DNA of 64,000 nucleotides, from assembly GCF_003669015.1 (NCBI RefSeq), contig NZ_CP033069.1:2738501-2802500 (forward strand), given 5' to 3'. The translations under genes and the position numbers were made by a program. Source of the stretch: Acidovorax sp. 1608163 (lineage in GTDB: Bacteria > Pseudomonadota > Gammaproteobacteria > Burkholderiales > Burkholderiaceae_C). This document shows, piece by piece, positions 56,961-64,000 of this stretch (the stretch's first letter is position 1; each line of letters begins with the position of its first letter). The notes under the pieces are model-generated. The model saw only the letters and a program-made list of their open reading frames with translations. It searched no databases and had not been told where the DNA came from.

Positions 56961-57655
56961 TGGCCTGCGTCCACCGCGTCGGCCAGCTGGGCCAGGGTGT
57001 GGAAGTGGTAGTCAGGCACGGTGTGCTCGGATTCGATGGTGCCGCCGGAGCTGGCCAGGCCGTGGCGGCGCTCGATCCAGCAGGTGGTGATACCCAGCTT
57101 CTTGGAGATGCCAATGTCGTGGTACTGGCTTTGCGCCACGTGCAGGTTGTCGGCCTGCTTGTAGCCCCAGGCGCCTTCAAAGCGGCCACGGGCATAGGCA
57201 AAGTAACGGGCATCGGGCTTTTCGCACAGGGCGTCGTCGCTGGCCAGCAGCAGGTCAAAGGGCGAACCCAGCGTCTTCTGGAAGTGCTGCAGCGCCCAGG
57301 TCTGGGCATTGGTCATGGTGACCAGCTTGAAGTGCTTGCGCAGCCGGGCCAGCGCCTCGATCGAATCCGGGAACGCAGGCCACTGCGCGACCGAGTCGCG
57401 AAAGCCTTGGGCCAGCGCATCGCTGTCGGGCAGGCCCAGCTGGGGGGCGACCACATGCCAGCAGCGCACCAGGTCGTTGGGGTACCAGTCGGTGTCGGGG
57501 CTTTTGCGGGCAGCACGGTAAGCTGCCAGAAACTGCTCATCGGTCACGTCGCTGCCAGGCACGGCCTGGCGCAGGTAGGCAAGCATGCCACCCTCAAAGT
57601 CGATCAGGGTTCCAACCACATCAAACGTCAGCACTTTGAAATCACGCAGGGCCAT
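56957..57655 (-). CDS. HAD hydrolase, haloacid dehalogenase type II-like
   Basis: 232 aa. Motif I FDVVGTLIDF (nucleophile Asp at about residue 12), motif II TMTNAQ, motif III lysine in CEKPDARYFAYA, and the QSQYHDIGISKKLG region. Similar in class to the HAD at 30629 but clearly divergent in sequence. A type II dehalogenase or phosphatase activity is possible. First gene of the HAD-M20-cupin operon; nothing recognised in the 256 bases upstream (57656-57911). Confidence 0.87.
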   Translation of the reverse strand: MALRDFKVLTFDVVGTLIDFEGGMLAYLRQAVPGSDVTDEQFLAAYRAARKSPDTDWYPNDLVRCWHVVAPQLGLPDSDALAQGFRDSVAQWPAFPDSIEALARLRKHFKLVTMTNAQTWALQHFQKTLGSPFDLLLASDDALCEKPDARYFAYARGRFEGAWGYKQADNLHVAQSQYHDIGISKKLGITTCWIERRHGLASSGGTIESEHTVPDYHFHTLAQLADAVDAGQ

Positions 57656-57911
57656 GGGGGTTTCCTCAAGTCAGCATTGGGGGCGCTGCAGGCTGGCTGC
57701 AGCGGGGGCGAAATCAGATGCCAAGCTTAGGAGAGCGCGCCCTTGCCATGGCACTGAACCAAGGGGCTGGCGCAGCAGCGAATTGCGTTTTCAGGGGCCT
57801 GCTGCGCAGATTGTGAGAAAGGCACCAAGGTGAGGCCAAAGCTCACCCAAGCGCGCATGCAATCACTGGCATGGTGCATTGCGCAGCGCCACCACGTCAG
57901 CACCCTGTGCG

Positions 57912-59144
57912 TCAAAACAAGCTGCTTTGTCCTCGCAGCAACCCAGGCCTGAACTGGCCCAAGTCCAACCCCTCGCGCTCACGGTTCAAGCCCAGGCGGC
58001 GGCAGGTCGTGGCAAAGCGCTGGCGCACCAGGTCGGCCCAAAGGCCACTGCCCTTCATGCGGGTGGCAAAGTCGGCTTCATAGGTTTTGCCCGCGCTGCG
58101 CTGCGCATCCGACAGGTTGTGCAGGTCTTGCACACGGGCCATGACGCGGGCTGCACGCTGCGGGTAATGCACCTGCAGCCATTCGCGAAACAGCGCATCC
58201 AGCTCCCACGGCAAGCGCAGCACGGTGTAGAAGGCGCTGGTGGCACCGGCATCGCGGGCGGCTTCGAGCACCTGCTCCATGTCTTCGGTGATGAACGGAA
58301 TTTGCGGCGCCACGCTCACGCCCACAGGCACCCCCGCCTCGGCCAGGGTGCGGATGGTGCGCAGCCGCCGGTGGGGCGCCGCAGCGCGGGGTTCCATGCG
58401 GCGGGCCAGGTCGCCATCGAGCGTGGTGATGGTGACGTACACCGCTGCCAGGCGCTGCGCGGCCAGGGGGGCGAGCAGGTCCAGGTCGCGCTCCACCCCG
58501 CTCGATTTGGTGATGAGTGAGAACGGGTGGCACGCATCGCGCATCACTTCGATCACGCTGCGGGTCAGGCGCAGCTCGCGCTCCACGGGCTGGTAGCAAT
58601 CGGTGGCCGAGCCAATGTTGAGCAAACGCGGCACATAGCGGGGCTGGGCCAGCTCGTGGCGCAGTACCTGCGCAATGTTGTGCTTGGCCACGATCTGCGT
58701 TTCAAAGTCGAGCCCCGGAGAGAAGTTGAGGTAGCTGTGCGTGGGCCGGGCGTAACAGTAGACACACCCATGCTCGCAGCCCCGGTAGGGGTTCACCGAG
58801 AGTTCAAAAAAGATGTCGGGCGAATCGTTGGCGCACAAAGCGCTGCGGGCCGTCTCCAGGTGCACGCGGGTGGCCAGGGCTGGTGCGCCGACTTCGCCTT
58901 CGTCGCCCCATGCAGAGGTCGATGCCATCCCGCCCTCCTCGCCCCCCGTATGGGCCTGCAACCCCTGCACCTGCGGGCTTGCCACGTTGCCCCAGCCATC
59001 GTCCACGGCCTCGCGCACATCGCGTGCAAACCGGTGTGGCGGGGCCGATGCAGCGCCCCGCCCCCGAATGGCTTGCACAGGAATGCGGATCTCCTCTGGC
59101 GCTGCGAAGTCGGCAGATTCAGAAGGTGCGGGAGGGCTTTTCAT
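57912..59144 (-). CDS. Radical SAM protein, COG1533 (SplB-like) / PA0069 family
   Basis: 410 aa. N-terminal basic motif IPVQAIRGRGAASAPPHRFA (about residues 21-40), a low-complexity stretch, then the radical SAM cluster motif CEHGCVYCYARP near residue 120, which binds 4Fe-4S and S-adenosylmethionine. SATDCYQPVERELRLTR and ITKSSGVERDLDLL are typical of this family, distantly related to spore photoproduct lyase. The role is not established. A near-perfect LexA box sits immediately before the ATG with no room for a ribosome site, so the transcript may be leaderless or translation may start further in. DNA-damage induction is a reasonable inference. Confidence 0.9.
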   Translation of the reverse strand: MKSPPAPSESADFAAPEEIRIPVQAIRGRGAASAPPHRFARDVREAVDDGWGNVASPQVQGLQAHTGGEEGGMASTSAWGDEGEVGAPALATRVHLETARSALCANDSPDIFFELSVNPYRGCEHGCVYCYARPTHSYLNFSPGLDFETQIVAKHNIAQVLRHELAQPRYVPRLLNIGSATDCYQPVERELRLTRSVIEVMRDACHPFSLITKSSGVERDLDLLAPLAAQRLAAVYVTITTLDGDLARRMEPRAAAPHRRLRTIRTLAEAGVPVGVSVAPQIPFITEDMEQVLEAARDAGATSAFYTVLRLPWELDALFREWLQVHYPQRAARVMARVQDLHNLSDAQRSAGKTYEADFATRMKGSGLWADLVRQRFATTCRRLGLNREREGLDLGQFRPGLLRGQSSLF

Positions 59145-59164
59145 AACTGTACAAATATACAGTT
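59145..59164. promoter_or_regulatory. LexA (SOS) box touching the start of the radical SAM gene
   Basis: AACTGTACAAATATACAGTT contains CTGT-N8-ACAG (59147-59162), the full LexA consensus with near-perfect dyad symmetry and an AT-rich centre. It directly adjoins the ATG at 59144. Confidence 0.75.
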
Positions 59165-59173
59165 ATTTGAAAA

Positions 59174-59191
59174 CCATGGGTAGACCCATGG
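59174..59191. repeat. Short inverted repeat between the LysR and radical SAM genes
   Basis: CCATGGGT (59174-59181) and ACCCATGG (59184-59191) with a two-base centre. On the minus strand it follows the LysR stop and is followed by TTTT, so it may act as a weak terminator. Confidence 0.45.
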
Positions 59192-59201
59192 CCCAGCAGT
59201 G

Positions 59202-60155
59202 TCAGGCCGCAGCCCCACTGACAGCAGGCTCGTGCAGCAAACGGTCCCACCACGGCTCGGCACCGATCTCGGCGCGCAGGTGATCCATGAACAGCCGCGC
59301 CTTGGTGGCATGGCTGCGGCCGGGCAAGCGCACTGCGTGGATGCACGGCATGTCTGGCAGCGCCGGTGCGGTGCGCTCCTGTTGCGGGAACAGTGCCACC
59401 AGCTCCCCCGATCGCAGGTGGTTGCACACCACCCAGGTGGCGATGTGCAGCACCCCCAGGCCTCTGAGGGCTGCTTGCAGCATGGCGTCTTTGTCGTCGG
59501 ACCGAAACCGCCCCTGCACAGGCAGCGGCTGGTTGCGGTTGACGCCGGGGTAACGCCAGGCAATGCCTTGCGCCGCAGGGGTTGCCCCAGTGATGCACTG
59601 GTGGCTGAGCAAATCGGCCACGCTGGCAGGTCGGCCCGCGTGGGCCAGGTAGGCAGGGCTGGCGCAGGTGACCAGCCGCACCTGCGCCAGTTGCGTGGCG
59701 TACAGGTCACTGTCGGGCAGCAGGCCAATGCGCACCGCCACGTCCATGCGCTGTTCCGTCAGGTCCACGATCTGGTCGGTCAGGTGCAGGTCCACCTCAA
59801 TGTCGGGGTAGCGGTGCAAAAAGCTGGCCACAGCACTGAGCACATGCTGCCTGCCAAACACCGTGGGCGCCGTCACCGACAGCAAGCCGCGCGGCCCGGC
59901 GTCCTGCGCCAGGATGGCCTCTTTGGCCTCGGCCAGCTCGGCAATCACATTGCGGGCACGGGGAACAAATTGCTCGCCCGCATCGGTCAGCACCAGCCGC
60001 CGCGAGCTGCGGTGAAACAGCCGCGAGCCCATCTCTGACTCCAGCGCATCCATCTTGCGGGTGATGGAGGACACCGCCACGTTTTGCCTGCGGGCCACCA
60101 ACGAAAAGGAACCGGCGGCGGCCACAGCGAGAAAGGTTTCCAAAAAATCGAGCAT
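59202..60155 (-). CDS. LysR-family regulator
   Basis: 317 aa from ATG 60155 (MLDFLETFLAVAAAGSFSLVA). HTH includes ARRQNVAVSSITRKMDALESEMGSRLFHRSSRR. The effector domain has LLSVTAPTVFGRQHVLSAVASFL and MDVAVRIGLLPDSDLYA. It is divergent from a metallo-beta-lactamase-fold gene and probably regulates it through the dyad at 60258-60279. The open frame extends upstream to 60269 but crosses the regulatory region, so it is not used. Confidence 0.92.
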   Translation of the reverse strand: MLDFLETFLAVAAAGSFSLVARRQNVAVSSITRKMDALESEMGSRLFHRSSRRLVLTDAGEQFVPRARNVIAELAEAKEAILAQDAGPRGLLSVTAPTVFGRQHVLSAVASFLHRYPDIEVDLHLTDQIVDLTEQRMDVAVRIGLLPDSDLYATQLAQVRLVTCASPAYLAHAGRPASVADLLSHQCITGATPAAQGIAWRYPGVNRNQPLPVQGRFRSDDKDAMLQAALRGLGVLHIATWVVCNHLRSGELVALFPQQERTAPALPDMPCIHAVRLPGRSHATKARLFMDHLRAEIGAEPWWDRLLHEPAVSGAAA

Positions 60156-60257
60156 GGGTGGTTGCGCCGGTGGCGAAGTCAGGGCCCAGAGGTTTTCAGC
60201 AAACCCCGGGGCATTTGATGGGGTGTGCACGCAGCCGTTCTTTGCAAAATTCGCAAC

Positions 60258-60279
60258 ATAGGTTTGCAAACAAACCTAT
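60258..60279. promoter_or_regulatory. LysR-type operator candidate between the divergent LysR and MBL-fold genes
   Basis: ATAGGTTTG (60258-60266), CAAA, CAAACCTAT (60271-60279): perfect 9-bp inverted arms, about 100 bases from each start codon, as expected for a shared LysR site. Confidence 0.65.
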
Positions 60280-60378
60280 TGTTCCAAAAAACGCAAAGAA
60301 GAACAATAGCGCCTCGTCTCTCAACCCATCCGCCCACCCATCCATTTCACTGCGGCCCATGCCGCCAGAAAGCACCCG

Positions 60379-61434
60379 ATGACGTCGAAATCCACCACCA
60401 CCGCTTTGTCCGTTTTGCGCTCTCTGCCCACCTGGGCGACCCCCAAGCGCATGCCCCTGCGCTTGGCCCGCGCCACCACCTTGGCCACCGCACTGGCCCT
60501 GGGCGGCGCCTTCATCGCCACCGCCACACTGCCCCAGGTGGCCCTGGCCGCAGCCCCACAGCACAAGGTGCAGGCCCCCGGCTGGTACCGCATGATGGTG
60601 GGCCAAATAGAGGTGACCGCGCTGAGCGATGGCACCGTGGAATTGCCCGTAGACCAACTGCTGCACGCCCCCGCAGGGCGCGTCGCAGAGGGCCTGGCAC
60701 AGCACTTTCAGCACGCGCCACTGGAGACCTCGGTCAACGCCTGGCTGCTGAACAGCGGCAAGCGCCTGGTGCTGGTAGATGCTGGCGCGGGCACCTTGTT
60801 TGGCCCCACGCTGGGCAAGCTGGCGGCGCAGATTCGCGCGGCAGGGTACCGGCCCGAGCAGGTGGATGACATCCTTATCACCCACATGCACCCCGACCAC
60901 GTGGGTGGCTTGGCAGCCAAAGGCCGACGCGTGTTCCCCAACGCCACCGTGCATGCCGAAAAAGCCGATGCCGACTTCTGGCTGGACCCCGCCAAGGCCA
61001 ACGCGGCCCCTGCCGAGGCCAAGGGCTTTTTTGCAGGGGCGGTGGCATCGCTGCAGCCCTACGTCAAGGCTGGCCGGTTCGCCGCGTTTGCCCCTGACAG
61101 CGAGGTGGTGCCAGGCATTCGAGCCCTTTCCGCCCACGGTCACACCGAAGGACACACGGCCTACGCCGTGGAAAGCCAGGGGCAGCGCCTGGTGCTGGTG
61201 GGCGATCTGATCCACGTGGCGTCGGTGCAGTTGCAGTCCCCGGAAGTGACCATTGCCTTTGACACCGACGAGCCCCAGGCCGCCGCCAGCCGTGCACGGC
61301 TGTTTGAGGCGCTGGCCCAAGATGGCAGCCTGGTGGCGGTGAGCCACTTCAGCTTTCCGGGCATGGGCCGGCTGCGCCAGGCCGGCAGCGGCTGGGTGTG
61401 GGTGCCGGTGAACTACAGCAGCCAGGTGCGATAG
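60379..61434 (+). CDS. Exported MBL-fold metallo-hydrolase
   Basis: 351 aa. A twin-hydrophobic N-terminus with a signal-like segment (LARATTLATALALGGAFIATATLPQVALAAAP, cleavage near residue 58); starts within the first 25 residues are uncertain. Zinc ligands are the motif THMHPDHVGG near residue 170, His in SAHGHTEGHTAYAV, Asp in LVLVGDLIH, and His in VAVSHFSFPG. It belongs to the lactonase/hydrolase class, and periplasmic location is expected. Substrate unknown. Divergent from a LysR gene. Confidence 0.9.
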   Translation: MTSKSTTTALSVLRSLPTWATPKRMPLRLARATTLATALALGGAFIATATLPQVALAAAPQHKVQAPGWYRMMVGQIEVTALSDGTVELPVDQLLHAPAGRVAEGLAQHFQHAPLETSVNAWLLNSGKRLVLVDAGAGTLFGPTLGKLAAQIRAAGYRPEQVDDILITHMHPDHVGGLAAKGRRVFPNATVHAEKADADFWLDPAKANAAPAEAKGFFAGAVASLQPYVKAGRFAAFAPDSEVVPGIRALSAHGHTEGHTAYAVESQGQRLVLVGDLIHVASVQLQSPEVTIAFDTDEPQAAASRARLFEALAQDGSLVAVSHFSFPGMGRLRQAGSGWVWVPVNYSSQVR

Positions 61435-61601
61435 GCCCCGAGAAGCATGGACGCGGCGCTGCAATGGCGCTGCGCACCCTTCTCCGCTTCGCGTGCAACA
61501 ACGGTAAGGCAGCGGCATGGCGGTATGGCCCTGCGGGCCAGTGCGAGATTGCCCTGTGGGCTACAGTCCCGCGCTTTCAACCAAACACTCAAGGTACTGC
61601 C

Positions 61602-62015
61602 ATGGCGCGCAAGCCCCAGATCGTTCTGTCCTCTCTCGACCTCGACCGCATTGAAGCCCTGCTGGCCGCCATGCCTGCCAGTGTGTTCCCGGGCAAGGCA
61701 GACCTGCAGGCAGAGCTGGATCGGGCGGACGTGGTGGCGCCCGAAGAGATTCCACCCAACGTGGTCACCATGAATTCCACCGTGGAGTTCAGCATTGTGG
61801 AGACAGGCAAGTCGTTTTGCCTGACCCTGGTGTACCCGCGTGACCTCGATGGCAGCGCAGACAAGCTCTCTATCCTCGCCCCCGTGGGCAGCGCCTTGCT
61901 GGGCTTGTCAGTGGGGGATGAACTGGCCTGGCCCGGCCCTGGCGGCAAGGCCATGACGGTGCAGGTCAAACGCATCGTGTACCAGCCCGAAAGCGCGGGC
62001 GAGCTGCATCGCTGA
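61602..62015 (+). CDS. rnk: Nucleoside diphosphate kinase regulator (GreA/GreB C-terminal domain family)
   Basis: 137 aa from ATG 61602 (MARKPQIVLSSLDLDRIEALL), the usual length. A short N-terminal coiled hairpin and a C-terminal GreA/GreB-like FKBP domain (DLDGSADKLSILAPVGSALLGLSVGDELAWPGPGGKAMTVQVKRIVYQPE region). Rnk binds RNA polymerase in the secondary channel and affects nucleoside diphosphate kinase levels. The open frame extends upstream to 61398 but overlaps a region with no start signal. Confidence 0.92.
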   Translation: MARKPQIVLSSLDLDRIEALLAAMPASVFPGKADLQAELDRADVVAPEEIPPNVVTMNSTVEFSIVETGKSFCLTLVYPRDLDGSADKLSILAPVGSALLGLSVGDELAWPGPGGKAMTVQVKRIVYQPESAGELHR

Positions 62016-62106
62016 ACACCGGAGACGGACCCGCAGGGCTTCGCGGCAAAGCTGGCAAGCCTGTGGGCTGCGCCCCTGCGTCAACACGCGGGCGCGCCGC
62101 CAGGTA

Positions 62107-63225
62107 TCAACCCCAGTTGCTGCCCAACTGCACCAGCACCCCTGCGGCCACCAGGCTCGCCTGCCAGCGCAGCATGGTGGGCAATGTGGGGGTACGCTGC
62201 TCCACGGTGCGGTACAGCCATTGCCCTGCCACCATGGCCAGCGAAAACGCCAGCAGCATGCCCAAGGCATTGACCCACGGCGATGCTGGCCACAGGCTGC
62301 TGACCACGGCATTGACGAGCAGGCACACGGCAAAGTGGATGAGGAACACGGAGTAGGACATTTGCCCCAGGCGCACCAGCGGCGAGACCCCACGCCACTG
62401 CCGCACCGCAGGGGTGCGCATGGCCCACACCATGAGCAAGGCCGTTGCCAGCGCCAGCGCGATGCGCGCCCTGAATTCCAACGCCAAACCCACGCCGCCC
62501 AGCACGGCCATCGCCAGCACCCAGCCCGTGGCCTGCGGAGCGCGGCTCGCCCAAAAGGCCATCATACCCAGGCCATAGGCACCAAAGAAGTAAACCGCCC
62601 ACACATCCCACTGCGCGTCGCGGTTAAAGCCCCAGAGCGAGGCTGCCACACCGGCCACCACCACAGTCTGACCCAGCAAGGCGGCGCCCTGCTTGGCCAA
62701 GGCTGATGGCAACGCCCGCACCGCAGCAAAGATCAGCAGGCTGAGAGCAAAGAGCTGAAAGTCGATCGCCACGTACCAGACCCCGGCCGACAGGGATTCA
62801 TGGTCTACCAGACTGTGCAGCAGCAGCGCATGGGTGACCAACTGGGCCAGGCTCGGGTCGCCGGGCACGGAGGGGTGCTCCATCCAGGGGCGCACCAGCG
62901 CACTGATCAGCACAGTCACCAACAACGCCACCACATACGGCACCACCAGGCGCACAAAGCGCTTGCTCAGTTGCTGGCCCACCTGGCCGAAGCGGGCCAC
63001 ACCCTCGGGCGCCAGGCTGGAGGCAGCCAGGTAGCCGCCCAGCACCAAGAACACTTGCACCGCCATGCGCGCGTAGTCGTACAGCCAGGCCATCAGGTCA
63101 GGTGCCAGGGGCTGGGCTATGTCAGACATGGGGCCATAAAAGGCCAGATGGTGCGCAACGATGGCTGCGCAGGCCAGACCCTTGACGGTGTCCAGCAGCG
63201 GCAGGCGTGAGGTGTGTTGAGACAT
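62107..63225 (-). CDS. Acyltransferase 3 family membrane protein
   Basis: 372 aa from ATG 63225 (MSQHTSRLPLLDTVKGLACAAIVAHH). About ten hydrophobic helices. The N-terminal LDTVKGLACAAIVAHHLAFYG carries the family catalytic His, and FLVLGGYLAASSL is the second signature. The late GQMSYSVFLIHF is the conserved C-terminal motif. It transfers acyl groups (often acetyl) to surface polysaccharides, lipids or small molecules at the inner membrane. It stands alone. No start is claimed for the 17-codon extension upstream. Confidence 0.92.
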   Translation of the reverse strand: MSQHTSRLPLLDTVKGLACAAIVAHHLAFYGPMSDIAQPLAPDLMAWLYDYARMAVQVFLVLGGYLAASSLAPEGVARFGQVGQQLSKRFVRLVVPYVVALLVTVLISALVRPWMEHPSVPGDPSLAQLVTHALLLHSLVDHESLSAGVWYVAIDFQLFALSLLIFAAVRALPSALAKQGAALLGQTVVVAGVAASLWGFNRDAQWDVWAVYFFGAYGLGMMAFWASRAPQATGWVLAMAVLGGVGLALEFRARIALALATALLMVWAMRTPAVRQWRGVSPLVRLGQMSYSVFLIHFAVCLLVNAVVSSLWPASPWVNALGMLLAFSLAMVAGQWLYRTVEQRTPTLPTMLRWQASLVAAGVLVQLGSNWG

Positions 63226-63416
63226 GCAGAAACGGGATTCACCAACGCGCGCTGGCGAAATGGTTCGCAGGCGCAAATGTAAAACCCTCTATTGTCCTCT
63301 TTCCATGTAAAGCGTGCCAGCCCCGGCCCAAACCGGTGAAGGCAAGGCCGTCCTCACCCCAGCGCGGAGAGGCAAATCACCTCTGAGCAATCACCGCCCG
63401 AAATCACGAAACAGGC

Positions 63417-63458
63417 AATTTATTGAATTTTCAGTATTTACTGAAAATTCAATAAATT
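63417..63458. promoter_or_regulatory. Perfect 42-bp inverted repeat (20-bp arms, TT centre), probable operator
   Basis: Arms 63417-63436 and 63439-63458 are perfectly complementary over 20 bp around TT. Each arm contains TTGAA-TT-TTCAG, itself nearly palindromic, so two dimers could bind side by side. It ends 20 bases before the start of the regulator gene at 63479 and lies in an AT-rich pocket, the likely promoter. Confidence 0.8.
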
Positions 63459-63478
63459 TGGAGCACAATGCGCTTCCT

Positions 63479-64000
63479 ATGACCTACGTCAAAAACCTCC
63501 CTCCTCTGAATCGCCAATTCGTGTCCCATTTCGGCGAGATGGGCAGCCGCTGGGGCATCAACCGCACCGTGGGCCAGATGTATGCGCTGATCTTCCTGTC
63601 GCCGCGCCCCGTCAATGCCGACGAGATTGCCGAGACCCTGGAGTTCTCGCGCTCCAACGTAAGCATGGGCCTCAAGGAGCTGCAGTCGTGGCGGCTCGTC
63701 AAGCTCAGCCACCAGCCCGGGGACCGGCGCGAATACTTTGAGGCACCCAAGGATGTGTGGGAAATCTTCCGCGTGCTGGCCGAGGAACGCCGCCGCCGCG
63801 AGATCGAGCCCACGCTGTCCATGCTGCGCATGGCGCTGCTGGAAGAGCCCACCTCGGACGAAGAACGCTATGCCCAGGAGCGCATGCGCGAGATGCACGA
63901 GCTGATCGACCGCCTGATGACCTGGTTTGACGATGTGCAGCGCCTGGCCCCCGAAACCGCCCTGCAGCTGATGGGCATGGGCACGGCGGTGACCCGGGTG
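63479..64000 (+). CDS. GbsR/MarR-like transcriptional regulator (cut by window edge)
   Basis: 174 codons from ATG 63479 (MTYVKNLPPLNRQFVSHFGEMGSRWGINRTVGQMYALIFLS) run off the right edge. The winged helix (about residues 20-95) has VNADEIAETLEFSRSNVSMGLKELQSWRLVKLSHQPGDRREYFEA, the GbsR branch of the MarR superfamily, and a C-terminal helical region follows. The upstream ATG at 63468 is out of frame. The 42-bp inverted repeat just upstream suggests autorepression. Targets to the right are not visible, and the ligand is unknown. Confidence 0.88.
   Translation, partial: MTYVKNLPPLNRQFVSHFGEMGSRWGINRTVGQMYALIFLSPRPVNADEIAETLEFSRSNVSMGLKELQSWRLVKLSHQPGDRREYFEAPKDVWEIFRVLAEERRRREIEPTLSMLRMALLEEPTSDEERYAQERMREMHELIDRLMTWFDDVQRLAPETALQLMGMGTAVTRV

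Overview
The window is a GC-rich chromosomal segment of a Gram-negative betaproteobacterium, most likely a member of Comamonadaceae (Burkholderiales) close to Acidovorax, Simplicispira or Rhodoferax. The grounds are gene content and order (gntR-sdhCDAB-sdhE-gltA facing mdh-citE-like-acnB), a Burkholderia-type porin, a Bug-type binding protein, and a dispersed intergenic repeat built around AGCGCTTAT/ATAAGCGCT that I associate with this family. No rRNA, tRNA, CRISPR, insertion sequence or prophage was seen.

Layout. 1-1588: partial DUF3592 membrane protein. 1734-13449: TCA-cycle supercluster, with acnB, a small secreted protein, a CitE-like lyase and mdh on the minus strand, then a divergent HutC-type regulator and sdhC-sdhD-sdhA-sdhB-sdhE-gltA on the plus strand. 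A perfect palindrome lies between the two arms. 13587-16206: formaldehyde detoxification (frmR, frmA, fghA) with two CsoR/FrmR-like operators. 16296-20580: a PhoX-type phosphatase behind a clear Pho box, and a phosphoethanolamine transferase. 20850-21209: a small lipoprotein.

21287-40530: a large catabolic island. On the minus strand are an aldehyde dehydrogenase, a HAD hydrolase, a PuuB-like flavin oxidase, a complete peptide/opine-type ABC importer, a tartrate dehydrogenase-like enzyme and gabD. On the plus strand are a GNAT, a GhrA-like reductase, a class III aminotransferase, an Lrp-type regulator and a three-subunit 2Fe-2S/FAD dehydrogenase of the octopine/hydroxyproline/HcnABC type. Together they look able to import an N-substituted amino compound, release the amine oxidatively, transaminate, oxidise the semialdehyde and feed succinate and 2-oxoacids into the TCA genes nearby.

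40676-48225: a lipoprotein, a LysR-Bug-SBP-porin uptake set, and a LysR/SbtA-like pair. 48226-52003: repeats, a truncated Tat-type aldo/keto reductase, a cupin/CMD protein, an aldo/keto reductase and an exported alpha/beta hydrolase, with a divergent LysR. 53447-64000: a chemoreceptor, a cupin, an M20 amidohydrolase overlapping a HAD hydrolase, a COG1533-type radical SAM protein with a LexA box touching its start codon, a LysR/metallo-beta-lactamase pair, rnk, an acyltransferase and a GbsR/MarR-like regulator behind a perfect 42-bp inverted repeat.

Quality caution: five single-base deletions in four otherwise well conserved genes (sdhA, frmA, fghA twice, a LysR gene) all fall in C or G homopolymers of 5-8 bases. 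This looks like homopolymer undercalling rather than gene loss.
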